Positions 23,565 through 33,509 of a DNA stretch of 64,000 bases are shown here, piece after piece. Made by a program: the position numbers and the translations under genes. The stretch is from positions 1-64,000 of the forward strand of contig JAVSML010024708.1 of NCBI GenBank assembly GCA_038503035.1. Direction: 5' to 3'. The notes beneath the pieces were generated by a model. The model worked only from the letters and a program-made list of their open reading frames with translations, was not told the DNA's origin and made no database searches. The stretch is from Crocodylus rhombifer (Eukaryota > Chordata > Crocodylia > Crocodylidae). The first letter of the stretch is position 1. The number at the start of each line of letters is the position of its first letter.

Positions 23565-24185
23565 TAAAAAGGTAATATCTACTCAGGCCCTCAAATTCCA
23601 CCCAGCAAATACACTTCTGCAGAGAAACAGACTGTTTGAAAAAGTCACCTAAATAACCCATAGTAACCTATTACTATACAAGAGCTCATACCTTTGTTTG
23701 TCACCTACCATCCACACTTAATGCATCAAAGCAGCACCAAACAACTATAGCCTGTATTTGAAAAAAAAATCAGCCCTTAAGAAATTCTCATCCCAAACAG
23801 GTCCCTGCTAATCAAGAGACACCTAATGTCAGCCAGCCCTGCCTTAAAAATACAGTCAAAACCTATCAATGCATCTCTACTGCCACAAAAAATACTCCCG
23901 ACAACATCATAACCCATGAGTCACACACATCTATCCCAGAACGTAGTATATCTAAGTTCAGTGAACAAAATGCCCTCATGGTAATTATGTGGGTGAAACC
24001 AGACAAAAACTATGCACCAAAATGAGTGATCACCAAACAAGAAAGATAAAAAGATAGAGATCTTAGAACACAGGTAGGGGACATTATCATAGAAAAAAAT
24101 TACTCCCTGTCTTTCTTATTTTACTCAAGGAAGTCAACAAGATGAGCGAGCATGGTAACAGAAATTCATTAGGCTAAACACTAAG
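23330..24185 (+). mobile_element. Penelope-like retroelement fragment A
   Basis: Conceptual translation with frameshifts gives a PLE reverse-transcriptase C-terminus (NISFLDTILILQ at about 23420, then a KYRK block). Next comes a post-RT block (FVVTYHPHLMHQSS at about 23695). The last recognisable part is a GIY-YIG endonuclease remnant (NVVYLSSVN, then NYVGET in a shifted frame at about 23940-24005). The order RT then GIY-YIG is the diagnostic Penelope architecture. Many stops and an internal (AAAT)n tract show that it is dead. Confidence 0.7.
23538..23570 (+). repeat. (AAAT)n microsatellite
   Basis: About seven AAAT units in a row inside PLE fragment A. Confidence 0.95.
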
Positions 24186-24189
24186 CAAC

Positions 24190-24375
24190 TCCAAGAGCTG
24201 CTCTAATTAAAGCGCCACCTTGTCTCATGTATCAGTGCCCCTATGCTTAAATATGTCAGCACGGGCTCTTAAAGTAAAGCTTGCTCAATGAGCTTTAATT
24301 CAAGTGCCCCTGCCACCATTTTTAAATGTGGGGACACTGATACACATGATGCAGGAGGCTGCTGGAGCACGGTAA
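24190..24375. repeat. Foldback interspersed repeat, copy 1 (family also at 30.2 kb and 53.6 kb)
   Basis: It shares AGCTGCTYTAATTAAAGC and GTATCAGTGCCCC with the 30.2-kb and 54-kb copies, and the later phrase GTGGGGACACTGATACACATGATG with the 30.2-kb copy. The two halves are roughly inverted (AGTGCCCC...GGGGACACT), as in a palindromic MITE. Borders were not resolved. Confidence 0.5.
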
Positions 24376-24377
24376 TC

Positions 24378-24480
24378 AAAGGCTTTACTGAAGTCTAAGT
24401 AAATCACATCCACCTCATGATTTACTAATCACTAATTTTTATGATTTATATGATCTGATTTTGAAATTTTACAGGTAAAT
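24378..24480 (-). mobile_element. Small CR1 fragment
   Basis: ATCAAAGGCTTTACTGAAGTC followed by AAATCACATCCAC is the reverse complement of the CR1 block coding for DFSKAFDT-like residues. The fragment ends before any 3' terminus. It is too short to place within CR1 subfamilies. Confidence 0.5.
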
Positions 24481-24553
24481 GTGCTAGGGGGATCAGCAAC
24501 AATTTTCTCACATAAATGCAAGGGAATCAGACCCCTAATACAAAATGCTACTA

Positions 24554-24911
24554 CAGTAAAAGTCCCATTAACTGGCACCTTACAAGCTGGTATACTCTAT
24601 TAACCAGCATGCCAGCTTGTAAGGTAAAGTGAAACTGGAAGTGCCCACTGTGGCACTTCCGGTTTTGCTGAGCCCCCATGGCCTGGGGGCATAACAGGCT
24701 GCACAAGGCCCATCTCCTTGTCCCATGGAGCCCGCAGGGCTCACGGGAAGGTCTGTGATGCCACAGGAGAGTTGGCGATGCTGCGGGATGGGTGGCGAAG
24801 CGGCGGCTTGAACAGGCAAGGACATCTGTTCAGGCCACTCAATTAACCAGCATAGTTTGTTATCTGGCATACCCCATTCCCAGGGGAAGCCAGATAACAG
24901 AGCTTTTATTG
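24554..24911 (+). mobile_element. pogo/Tigger-like non-autonomous element, copy 1 (358 bp)
   Basis: The left end CAGTAAAAGTCCCATTAACT and right end CAGATAACAGAGCTTTTATTG are inverted repeats. TA dinucleotides flank them (24552-24553 and 24912-24913), the mark of Tc1/mariner-superfamily insertion. It contains an internal hairpin with arms ACCTTACAAGCTGG and CCAGCTTGTAAGGT, and the phrase GGCACTTCCGGTTTTGCT shared with the copy at 53673-54043. No transposase is present. Confidence 0.8.
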
Positions 24912-24959
24912 TACTTTGTAATTCTGCTCAGAATATACTTTGTATATTTACAAATATAT

Positions 24960-25797
24960 TTTGTATATTTGTATATTCTACTCAGGCCCAGAACACACCG
25001 AATGGATCTAGACCATGCCATGATAAGAAATGCAAAGCCTGCCAACACATCTGTACCACTCCCACAATTACTACACCCCACAACAGAGCCATCAGCATCC
25101 CTGCATCTTCCAGCTGCACCTCCAGTAATGTAATATAATCTCATCCAATGCATCAAATGCCCTGATGGAAAATACGCAGGAGAGACCAAACAACAACTGC
25201 ACACCAGAATGAACGCACACCAGAAATCTATCAAAGACAAGAATACCCAATTATCGGTGGGGGCACATTTCTCTCAAGAAAACTACTCTCTCCCCAATCT
25301 CTCAGTTCTAATCCTCAAGGGGAATTTACAAAACACTTCTCAGGGACGAGCTTATGAACTGCACTTCATCAACCTCCAGGACACAAAAAATCATGGACTA
25401 AATACAGACACTGGATTTATGATGCATAACCTGCCTGACATCTGACTCCCCAGGTACCTCTCCACTATTTAAGTGCTATATTCATCTCCCTTCTCCCCCC
25501 ACCCCAAGCCTGTGTCACTCACTGATTCCTCAATTTACATGTTCATTGACTGCCTGTCTTGCATGCATACCAGCCTCTGGCTTCTTTACTATTCATTCCA
25601 TCCAGGAAGAGCACACACCAACTGCAGAGACTTCCTCAGCCTGACAAAGGGTTTTTCAACCTGCTAAAACATTTGCTAAAAAATGTTTTCCCAACTATTT
25701 AAGTTGGTCTAATAAAACATACCAGATTCACCCAAAGTACCTTGTCTGCCTATGTCCTTAGACGAACACGGCTACAACCTACACCTCTGTAACTACT
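24960..25797 (+). mobile_element. Penelope-like retroelement fragment B with 3' tail
   Basis: The left part encodes the PLE linker with Cys pairs (PCHDKKCKACQH, about 25012-25047). After a small frameshift comes the GIY-YIG region (YNLIQCIKCPDGKYAGET, about 25137-25190), followed by HFSQENYSLPNL and the C-terminal RAYELHFINLQ block (25345-25380). The remainder is a 3' untranslated tail with a hammerhead-like motif near 25641. After it come TTGGTCTAATAAAA and a terminal ACGGCTACAACCTACACCTC. Fragment A lies upstream in the same orientation but duplicates the endonuclease, so the two are separate copies or a rearranged pair. Confidence 0.78.
25637..25680 (+). ncRNA. Degenerate hammerhead-like motif in PLE tail
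   Basis: CCTGACAAAGGG, a short stem-loop AGGGTT-TTT-CAACCT, then CTAAAAC resembles the hammerhead order CUGANGA, stem II, GAAA. Both core boxes carry changes, so activity is unlikely. Penelope-like elements are known to carry hammerhead ribozymes, which is the reason for the call. Confidence 0.4.
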
Positions 25798-26289
25798 TTG
25801 TATAGAAATTCAGTAATCATCATCATCAGAATTATTAATTACTTACTTGAATTTTGTTTCTTATACATTTAACCCACAAAAATGTTTCACCATCCTCCCA
25901 AGTATCTAACTATTATCATTCTCATGAATCTGGGTCTAAGTATATCACATAATTATATAATTATAGTATATGATATAATTTTAATACTTATCAATTACAG
26001 AATATTCAATTTTATTTATTATCACAAGCTTAAATCTAGACAGTTGCTTCATTAAGCCATCTTCTGTGGGAAAAATCTCTAGCCTAATTATAACATTGAA
26101 AATCTGCTGTTTAATCAAGATATTATCAGCAACAGTTCTTCTGAATGGTGATGTTTTTGGCTAGAGCCAAATGATTAAGTGGTAGTTAAGCAGCTGTTAC
26201 AGATGTGTGAAATTTTAAGCTTGAATTAACAGACATAGCCAAATACATCCTTCAAAAGATCAAATAAACTTTAATTATAGCAAAAAGGG

Positions 26290-26800
26290 AGCAATGGTGT
26301 GGGCTCATCTGGAGTACTGTGCCCAGTTTGGGGCCCTCACTTCAAGAAACAAATTACAAATTAGAATGGGGGACAAATGGGGAGTGACAAAAATGATTAG
26401 TGATTTGAGAAACATCACTTATGAGGAAATAGAGTTCTTTAGCTTGGAGAAGAGAAGACTGATTTGGTCTTCTAATGCTTCAGATACTTCCCTTATATAT
26501 GAAGGATGGAGATAGATTATTATCTGTAGCTGGAGGGGACATGGCAAGGAGTAATGGTCTTAATTAGCAGCAGAGAAAATTTATGTTGAATATTAGGGAA
26601 AGTTTTCTCACTGAGGGTGGCTAAGCATTGGAACAGGCTACCCAGAGTTGTGGCATCTTCATCCTTAGGTGTTTTAAGAAAAGGTTAGACTGACAAATTT
26701 CACAGGGATAGTTTAGTTGTGAATGAACCTGCATTTGAGCAGGTGTTTAGACTAGGTGACCGCCTGAGGACTCTTCCAACTGTACTATTCTATGACTCTA
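26290..26800 (+). mobile_element. CR1 3' fragment
   Basis: It opens with the CR1 ORF2 tail block (MVWAHLEYCAQFGALTSRN) and passes through a decayed [18 protein letters not shown] block. It ends in the CR1 3' terminus CTAGGTGACCGCCTGAGGAC with TATTCTATGACTCTA. There are multiple stops and deletions. Confidence 0.85.
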
Positions 26801-26804
26801 AGAC

Positions 26805-28760
26805 CGAGAAAAGAATAAAGACAAATCAAATAAATATTTGATTTATTCTGCATTGCTTTATTTTTATTCAGAAATTACTCTATGTTAATGAAAAACTTTT
26901 TTTAAATAAGAGTTTGAAAAGATGTCTTCTTTCAAAAGATAGCTATTTAGCTGGCAAAATACACCACCTATCAGGGGACCCTGATGCACTTGATTCCATT
27001 GCTTTGAGAAAAATAGTATCAAAGTCGGCATTCTGAGTTCTATTTAATATCTTGTTTTAGGAAATGGAAACCAATCAAAATTTTAAATGAGTAAACAAAA
27101 CAAAAATAAAAGTAAAGGAGTTGGCCAGGAACAGCTGAAATACTATACAAATGATTTACACTAGTTACACTTGAGTAAGGCTGCATTTTAAAATGCTGTT
27201 AGTAAGAGATATGAGGCTATATTTTAAGTATACTTTTGTTTATAGTCTAGAAATAATGAATGGTATATCACACTAAGGATAGCACATGAATGGTATATAC
27301 TAGGAGCCAATCATTGCCTGAATGAAAATGTAAGAAATAAGTAGTTTCTTAAAATAGCCCACTGAACAAGTAGGATTTACTCATCCTAAGACGTGTACAG
27401 TTGCATAACAGGATAATCTGTAGAGCAATAATAGAATTGATTAAATCTTTCAAAAGAAAAAAAATATTGCAAAATGCTCTTTTTTTGGCCAAAAATCAAA
27501 ATCTTTTGCAGAACCAAAAAAAAACCCACCACAAAGCAAAAAGAAAACAAAACAAAGCAAAAAGATTATCAACCCTTTATATTTGCCATGTGGACTGCTA
27601 TGATTTTCTCCCTGGTATTCTATTTTACAGATTTTTATCAAGAAAAAGTTGACATATTAAAAAGTGTAACTAGAAAATAGAAATAGGTGAGCTAAACATT
27701 GCAATTAATTTGATGACCATGGGAAAAAAATACAATGGCAAAAATACTCAAATGAGCCAGAGTGGAAACTATAAGATATGCTATTAGGAATCAATGATCC
27801 AAACATCAGACATTGTTGTAATCTGCCAACAGTCTGGTAACTGGGACTATAATAGGAAAGTGGCAATTCCCATGACCTGGATGGAGCCTGCTGGCTGCAC
27901 ACCTTTCCTGCATAAGAAAGATACATTCACTTATGAGAATGTAACGGGGTAAAATATATTCCACCCTCCTGGCATGTAATAAAACTATCCCCCTTTTGAA
28001 GAACTCTAAACAATGCTCTTTCTCCTAATCATGTTTTAGAGCATTGAATGCTTTGCTTAGTTTTGACTGTTCGTTCCTCTTTTTAAAAATCCCACAAATG
28101 CATGTCGCTCTAAATAGGTCAGAGAAAAACAGAAACCTAGATGATATAGGTGTTCTACGTATACAGTACTTAAAGACAAATTCACTTGAGGATGCTTCTA
28201 AATTGGACACCTTTCTTTTACTCAAAACATCCAGCAGGTGGAACTGTTTTTCCATTAAAAACCAGCCTGGCAGTCTAAAGTTTATCAGAGACAGAGATTA
28301 AATACATGCTACCTCGCTTGTATTGCCAATATATGTGGAGCCCTACAGATCTCCCTCAGGCAGAACTGCCACTGAAGTCAATAGGATGAATCCTGCAGAC
28401 TCTACCGAAACCAAATTGAACAGGAGTTCTACATGAGCAAGGCCTGTCAGATTAGATCCTAGAAACAGACTGAACAAGTTTCCAGTCACCGCGTAAGTGT
28501 GGTTCAGGCATTAGATATTTAATCCTTATAGGACAGAAACTAGCACTTACGATTTTTTTTGAGGGTCTCTTGATATTTTGAGGGGTTTTTTAACCCCTGC
28601 ACATCTTGCTGCTGTTATATGAAAATATCCGCTTTCTTTTTTAAAGTAAATGTCTATCCCTCATGTTTGTAGAAGGAACTCCAAATGTAAACCAGGAAAC
28701 TTAAACAAACAGGTAGTAAATAATAAAGAATAATCAACTATTGTTAAGTCAAACTCATAA
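26805..28760. other. No recognisable feature
   Basis: AT-rich intronic sequence with A-rich low-complexity runs at about 27455-27560. Nothing else was identified. Confidence 0.5.
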
Positions 28761-28769
28761 TTTTCTGTG

Positions 28770-29095
28770 GTATGCAGAGGCATAGGGAGTTCCTTCAGCC
28801 TTTGTGGATGGGTGGAGGTGGTGCCCCTGGTGCTCTGTTTGTACCCTCCATCCCCAGATATGCTGTTGGGCACAGGGCTACACCTGCTGTGGCAAAAACT
28901 CCCTAAAGGGGTGCCATTCCACTTGTCCCTACTTGCCCAACTGGTACGATGTTGGCTCCTGTACACAGGCAGCACTTGGCTGCATCATGCTTGGCAAAGA
29001 CTCCTGGGAGAGTATTCTGGCACCCCCTCCATTGTCAGCACCCATGGATGCTCTTCCACTGGGCTATAAAGGGAGCTCATTACAGGCCTTTTAGT
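28770..29095. other. GC-richer block, possible old DNA transposon
   Basis: It starts CAGAGGCATAGGGAGTTC, resembling hAT-type CAGAGGCRTAGC termini. It has repeated phrases such as TGCCCCTGGTGCTC, but no matching right end or target duplication was found. Confidence 0.25.
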
Positions 29096-29149
29096 CTGCT
29101 TGGGTGTTTGGCAGCTTGTTAACCCACTGTAAAATTACTCAGGATGAAT

Positions 29150-29275
29150 TAAGCAAGATATCTATCTTGCTGGGAGCTTTTGACCCTAGCTGACTTCCTG
29201 CCCCTGGGGCAGGGGGCTGGACTTGATGACCTTGCAAGGTCCCTTCCAGCCCTAATGTCTATGAAATCTATGAAG
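29150..29275 (+). mobile_element. CR1 3'-terminal fragment
   Basis: CTGGACTTGATGACCTTGCA followed by AGGTCCCTTCCAGCCCTAAT and a terminal TCTATGAAATCTATGAA is the CR1 3' end. Only about 120 bp is recognisable. Confidence 0.85.
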
Positions 29276-30189
29276 CCAACAGGAAACTACCTGCATACTC
29301 ATTTCCCTAATTTTTAGCCAGCATTATCCAATCTAGAAACCTAACCTGAGGCAATATGAGCCTATACTTTTTTGTTCACATTTCATCTCGAAGCTGGAAT
29401 TCGCTGTACGTTAGTCATTTTGGGATTGGGGTTGGTGTTGTGGTTGAAGTACTTGCACTCTGAACTAGACTTATTTTCAGAGGTCAAATGCTCAGAACCC
29501 AACCTATCCCTTTTGGCTTCCTCCTCTACCATTGGCTTCTAAAAGGGAAGTGAAGTTCATAGAAATGTTGGGTGGCTATTCAACCACGTTTGAAACTCTC
29601 TATTTATTTTCCCATCCAAATGATGTACATAGCAAGTAAGATGGTCAAGAACCTGGTTTAAACACAGTGAGAACCTGAAAAAGCATTTCTGAGAATAATC
29701 AGGCATATTTTTTCACTTTCAAATTTTAGGAGCTATTTAGATTTCACTTAGGAGTTTCAGTAATGAGCAAATCATTAAAAGGTTGGGTTCAGGTTGGAAT
29801 CTAAAATGTACCCAGCAATTCAGATATTTACAAAGAGATTACAAATCTCTTTAGTCTCCAAAACTGAGCTGGTAATGTAATACAGATAGGTTTTCTCACG
29901 TTCTTTTTCACTTCTGTATGTAGTCCCTGTAATAAATCTGGTGAAAGAACATTCTGGGTTCTGTGTATTGACAGAAGGTAAAAATCTATCCCTAGGCACT
30001 CTAGCAGTTTATAAGGGATATTAGTTCTCCTGCCTCAGGACATAAAATCACTAATTTCCTAACAATGGAAAAAGGGGGCTTATAAGGGCATGCAGTTCAT
30101 ATAAACACATAACACACAATCCCTGACTGGTTGACCTTTCAACTTAAATTACACAAGTGACAAAAAAGAACGATCATTCCCATGCAGCA

Positions 30190-30480
30190 AAGGGGGGTGG
30201 GTAGTCCAAAAGCTGCTTTAATTAAAGCACCCAGTCACATTTATTAGTGTCCCTCTGCTAAAAAAATGGTGGCGGGGCACTTTAACTAAAGGTTGTTGAA
30301 CCAGCTTTAGTTAAAGTGCTCCTGCTGCCATTTTTCAGTGTGGGGCCAGTGATACACGTGATGCTGGAGCACAGTAATTACCACACTCAGGCAGACTCAA
30401 TTAATCGAGTCTGCTCTGACATGCTGCAATTACAGTGTGTCAGAGTAGCCTCAGGGCATGTGTATAGGCACCCATTATTC
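30190..30480. repeat. Foldback interspersed repeat, copy 2
   Basis: Carries AGCTGCTTTAATTAAAGCAC, CACTTTAACTAAAGG and AGTGATACACGTGATGCTGG in the same order as 24190-24375. A second internal palindrome, AGACTCAATTAATCGAGTCT, centres near 30402. The mirror-like layout suggests a MITE. Confidence 0.5.
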
Positions 30481-30589
30481 CTTGTGATGTACGTATACTG
30501 TGTATGTATGTATACTGATTGCTACTGGAAATCATCCAAAAGAACTGTGCACACCGTATGGTAGTCCTAAGAGTGATGTTGTAGCTCCG

Positions 30590-30850
30590 TGATGGTCAGG
30601 AATTATATGAGAGACAAGGGTGTCTTAGGGTGATATCTTTTATTGGACCACCTGTAGAGCTGGGACAGAGTTAGACAAGCTTTTGAATGCAAGACATTCT
30701 TTATCAGGCGTGACCAAAATATGCCACAGCATAGTACAGAACAATTGTGGGAGGGGGTGAGAGAAATTCCCCGGGGTAGCAGACACACAATTAGCAGAAG
30801 AAAAAAGCTGATTACTGGGAGATCAAGGCCTATCAAAAGGAAAGGGGGTC
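30590..30850 (-). mobile_element. Penelope-like 3' tail (part of fragment C)
   Basis: On the minus strand the order is: a hammerhead-like core (30673-30708), TCTAACTCTGTCCCAGCTCT, GGTCCAATAAAAGATATCAC, then GACACCCTTGTCTCTC and a CACGGAGCTACAACATCAC terminus. It matches the 3' tail layout of fragment B. It belongs with the GIY-YIG remnant at 31455-31870, from which it is separated by another LINE tail. Confidence 0.65.
30673..30710 (-). ncRNA. Hammerhead-ribozyme-like motif in PLE tail
   Basis: The minus strand reads CCTGATAAAGAATG, loop TCTTG, CATTCAAAAGCTTGTC. This is one substitution from the CUGAUGA box, a 5-bp stem II (GAATG/CATTC), then AAAA in place of GAAA. It is the better preserved of the two hammerhead-like motifs here. 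The changed core residues make present activity doubtful. Confidence 0.5.
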
Positions 30851-30884
30851 ATTCTCACTTTATGTGTGTGAATAATTAAGGGGT

Positions 30885-31435
30885 TAGATAAAATATAATA
30901 ATAGACAACTGTCCATCTTTTGGATCATGGTGTATGCATAAGAGATCTAGTCAGATGCCTGATGAATCTGCTTGTGGCTGACGAGCCCAATTTGAGTGAC
31001 ACTGCTTGCTACATCTTTCACAGATCCATGTGTTGTATGAGTTGGAGTCCAAGTTTACAGAATGCTGCTTTCTTCTTTTCCTTCCATCCCCTGCATCAAA
31101 GCGGCTTCATGTTCATCTGCACCCAGTGCCAGATGTTCCCTCCAGATTGGACAGGATTCTGCACGCTCCTCGCAGCTTTCTACAGTGATGTTTATATTGA
31201 ATGACTTCATGCTTTGCATACTTTGTGGTACTGCCATAGAGGATGACCCTGCTTTCTAGAGCCACCTCAAAATCTTAATATTCTTGAGGATATGGTCTCC
31301 CCCCATTCTCCTGACATGGCTGAGCCATGGCAACCTCCTCTTGATAATTTCTAAGCATGTCAATCCTGCACAGTCCAGCACCTCTTTGTTTGGCATTCCA
31401 GTAAAATATAATATGCCATGAAGCCAATCTCATTG
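30885..31435 (-). mobile_element. C-terminal tail of a second non-LTR LINE, lying within the PLE
   Basis: On the minus strand, VLDCAGLTCLEI is followed by KRRLPWLSHVRRMGGDHILK. This is the post-RT block of a vertebrate LINE family typified by RRLRWLGHVRRMDDGRIPKD. Next comes a decayed ESCEERAESCPIWREHL segment (DRSxWRxxL-like). A zinc-knuckle remnant (ICERC...CHSNW) ends it. Its position between the PLE endonuclease and the PLE 3' tail indicates insertion into the PLE or a local rearrangement. Confidence 0.65.
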
Positions 31436-31454
31436 TTTAGTCCTTGGTTCTTAA

Positions 31455-31870
31455 TGTCCAGCCAAGTTATGAATTTTTCTTCCCAAGTTCACCTTTTAAA
31501 GGTGTCAGGTAGATTTGCCTTGAGCAAGAGGACAGTGAGGTCAGAGAGGGAGTGATTGTTCTGTGAGAAATGTACTCTAATGGTCTCTGCCCTTTATATT
31601 TTTTCTGTGACAGTTCATTCCGGTGCATAGTTGCTGTTTAGTCTCACCCATATAGTTGCCATGAGGGCTCTTGGTGCGCTGGATCAGGTCTATCACAGTT
31701 TTGGAAAGGCATGTGTAGAAACCATGGCTTCTGATGGTTTTATGCGGGGTGTTGATAGTAGTGGTAGTGGAGATATGTTGACAAGTTAGACATTTCTGTG
31801 TTCCACTTGATGTCTGTTGGGTAGTCAAGAGTTTGCTTCTGATGATGAGTTGAGCAAGGTTAGGGAGTTG
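31455..31870 (-). mobile_element. Penelope-like fragment C (GIY-YIG remnant)
   Basis: The 83-codon minus frame at 31577-31828 encodes a Cys-pair segment (CLTCQHISTTTTIN). Next is a GIY-YIG endonuclease remnant (VIDLIQRTKSPHGNYMGET, then KQQLCTGMNCHRKNIKGRDH). A further HFSQNNHSLSDLTVL-like block follows at 31500-31575. It is more similar to fragment B than to fragment A in the Cys-pair region. Upstream RT sequence is not recognisable. Confidence 0.75.
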
Positions 31871-32049
31871 TTTGAAAGCCAGAAACAGAGGGGTTTGGAA
31901 TATTTTTCTCCAGGTCTGATCTTTGGCCAGACTGTAGTTATTTCATGATTCTTCTCATCAGTTGCAGTGTGAAGTAGTAGGTGTCCACCAGGAGTGTGCA
32001 GTTGCAGGGTTTGTTTGTTGGGTTTTTTTTGTATTGTAGAAGCTTACTG

Positions 32050-33340
32050 GATAATTCTTTCGAATATAGAGGCAGATCTGCAAAAAAGTGAGCACCATCC
32101 TGCAGCAGATCCCAGTCAGGATCCAGCAGTTAGGGGGATATGACAGATCCTGCTAGGATAGGAAAGGACTGAAAATGACATCATAGACCACCTCACTGCA
32201 GTCCACTATGACTGTGGTATGCAAATGCAGAGAGGGAGCCGCCTATGCCAGCCCTAACCCCTCTGAACACTGCCTGACATTCCCAAGCCCCGTGTGACAG
32301 GGGGCCTGTAACCCGTTACTTTAGGAGGGAGCGAAGGCAGCGTACTGTGGCTATAGGTCTTCTGGCAGCTGAATTGATGGGGAAAAGCCTTAGGACCAAG
32401 CAAACCCCAGGTTCCAACTAAACATTGAAACATCAACTGCAGGGCATCTGATGGGGCATTTGGATGGCTACTAAGGGGTGAGTAGAGACCACTAGGGGCA
32501 TCCTGGTTAGAGGCTGTGGAGTGTGTCATTCTTTAGGGGGTGGTATCCCTACAGAACCACTCCAAGCACCCAGCAGAGGATGCTGCATTGCATAGAACTG
32601 AGGATGGCTGGTAGCTGGTATCTGAGTCCACAGACTGCACTGAAGGCACCTTTAGTAGGGCCAGGGGCCTGGTGAACTGAGGATATGCTAACAAGAAGAA
32701 GTCAAGAGGACTGTGCAGAGCAGGGAGCACATGTTGAAGAGGGAGGAGGCACACCCAGGATAACTGTGCTCAGGGCAAACCAACCCAGAGATCTGCGTTG
32801 AGAAGTGAAGAACCTCCAGAGGATTGCATTGAAGAGGAAAAGCACCCAAGAGGCTACTCCAGGTTCTAAAGGTAGTTTCCTTCCTTCAGGTAGAAACAAA
32901 AGGTGCTACAGAGGCCACAGAGCACTGCAGGTGGACCTGACAACCAGGGGGTGTGAGACTCGGGGGCCAGAGCTCCAAACCGTCTACACCTTGTCTCACT
33001 CCACACCTCCAGCCCACGCATCAGCCACATGCTCTCTGACACCTCTCTTCTGCACTCTTACCTTCCTGTCTTTGGCTTCTCACTTCACAGAACTTCATCT
33101 GATACTCTCTGGATTCTCCGCATTGGTTTGTTACACTATGTGGACAGGAAGCTTCCAAAACTAGGCTCCAAGAGAGAAATCAAACATCAGCTTTCCCTAC
33201 AGCAAGCTGAGAACCAACTAATGGTTGAATGGACCCTTTTGCTCTCCAGACGAGTGCTCTTTACTGTTCCAGAAGAAGAGCCTGACATTTCACTGGACTC
33301 TCCAGTGAAGGCTGAGTGGCTTGTGGCACTACACAGATTT
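32050..33340. other. GC-richer intronic stretch of unknown origin
   Basis: This stretch contains purine-rich words (GCAGAGCAGGGAGCACATG, AGCACCCAAGAGGC) and short open frames (for example 33029-33478 plus) with no domain. It may be part of a decayed LTR element, but no paired LTRs, primer-binding site or protease/RT motifs were seen. Confidence 0.3.
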
Positions 33341-33352
33341 TATTATCCATAC

Positions 33353-33502
33353 AGGAATCTTTGGGTGCAGTGGATTGAATGGGGTCTTTCTAATAAAATG
33401 TTTGCTGAAGAGTTGACAGATTTGGCTATCCATGCAGGACTCTTTGGATATGGCAGATTGAATGGGGGGTCTCTCTAACAAAATATTCACTGAAGAGTTG
33501 AC
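33353..33502 (+). repeat. Two-copy 83-bp tandem duplication
   Basis: AGGAATCTTTGGGTGCAG at 33353 and AGGACTCTTTGGATATGG at 33436 start two diverged copies. Both continue through GATTGAATGGGG and end in GAAGAGTTGAC. Confidence 0.85.
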
Positions 33503-33509
33503 TTACAGT

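Noticed and set aside
24860..25240. 126-codon minus-strand frame across the Tigger/PLE junction
   Set aside because: The plus-strand PLE GIY-YIG remnant explains the coding signal; this frame is antisense to it.
33029..33478. 149-codon plus-strand open frame
   Set aside because: It runs into the 83-bp tandem duplication and shows no known domain or splice signals.
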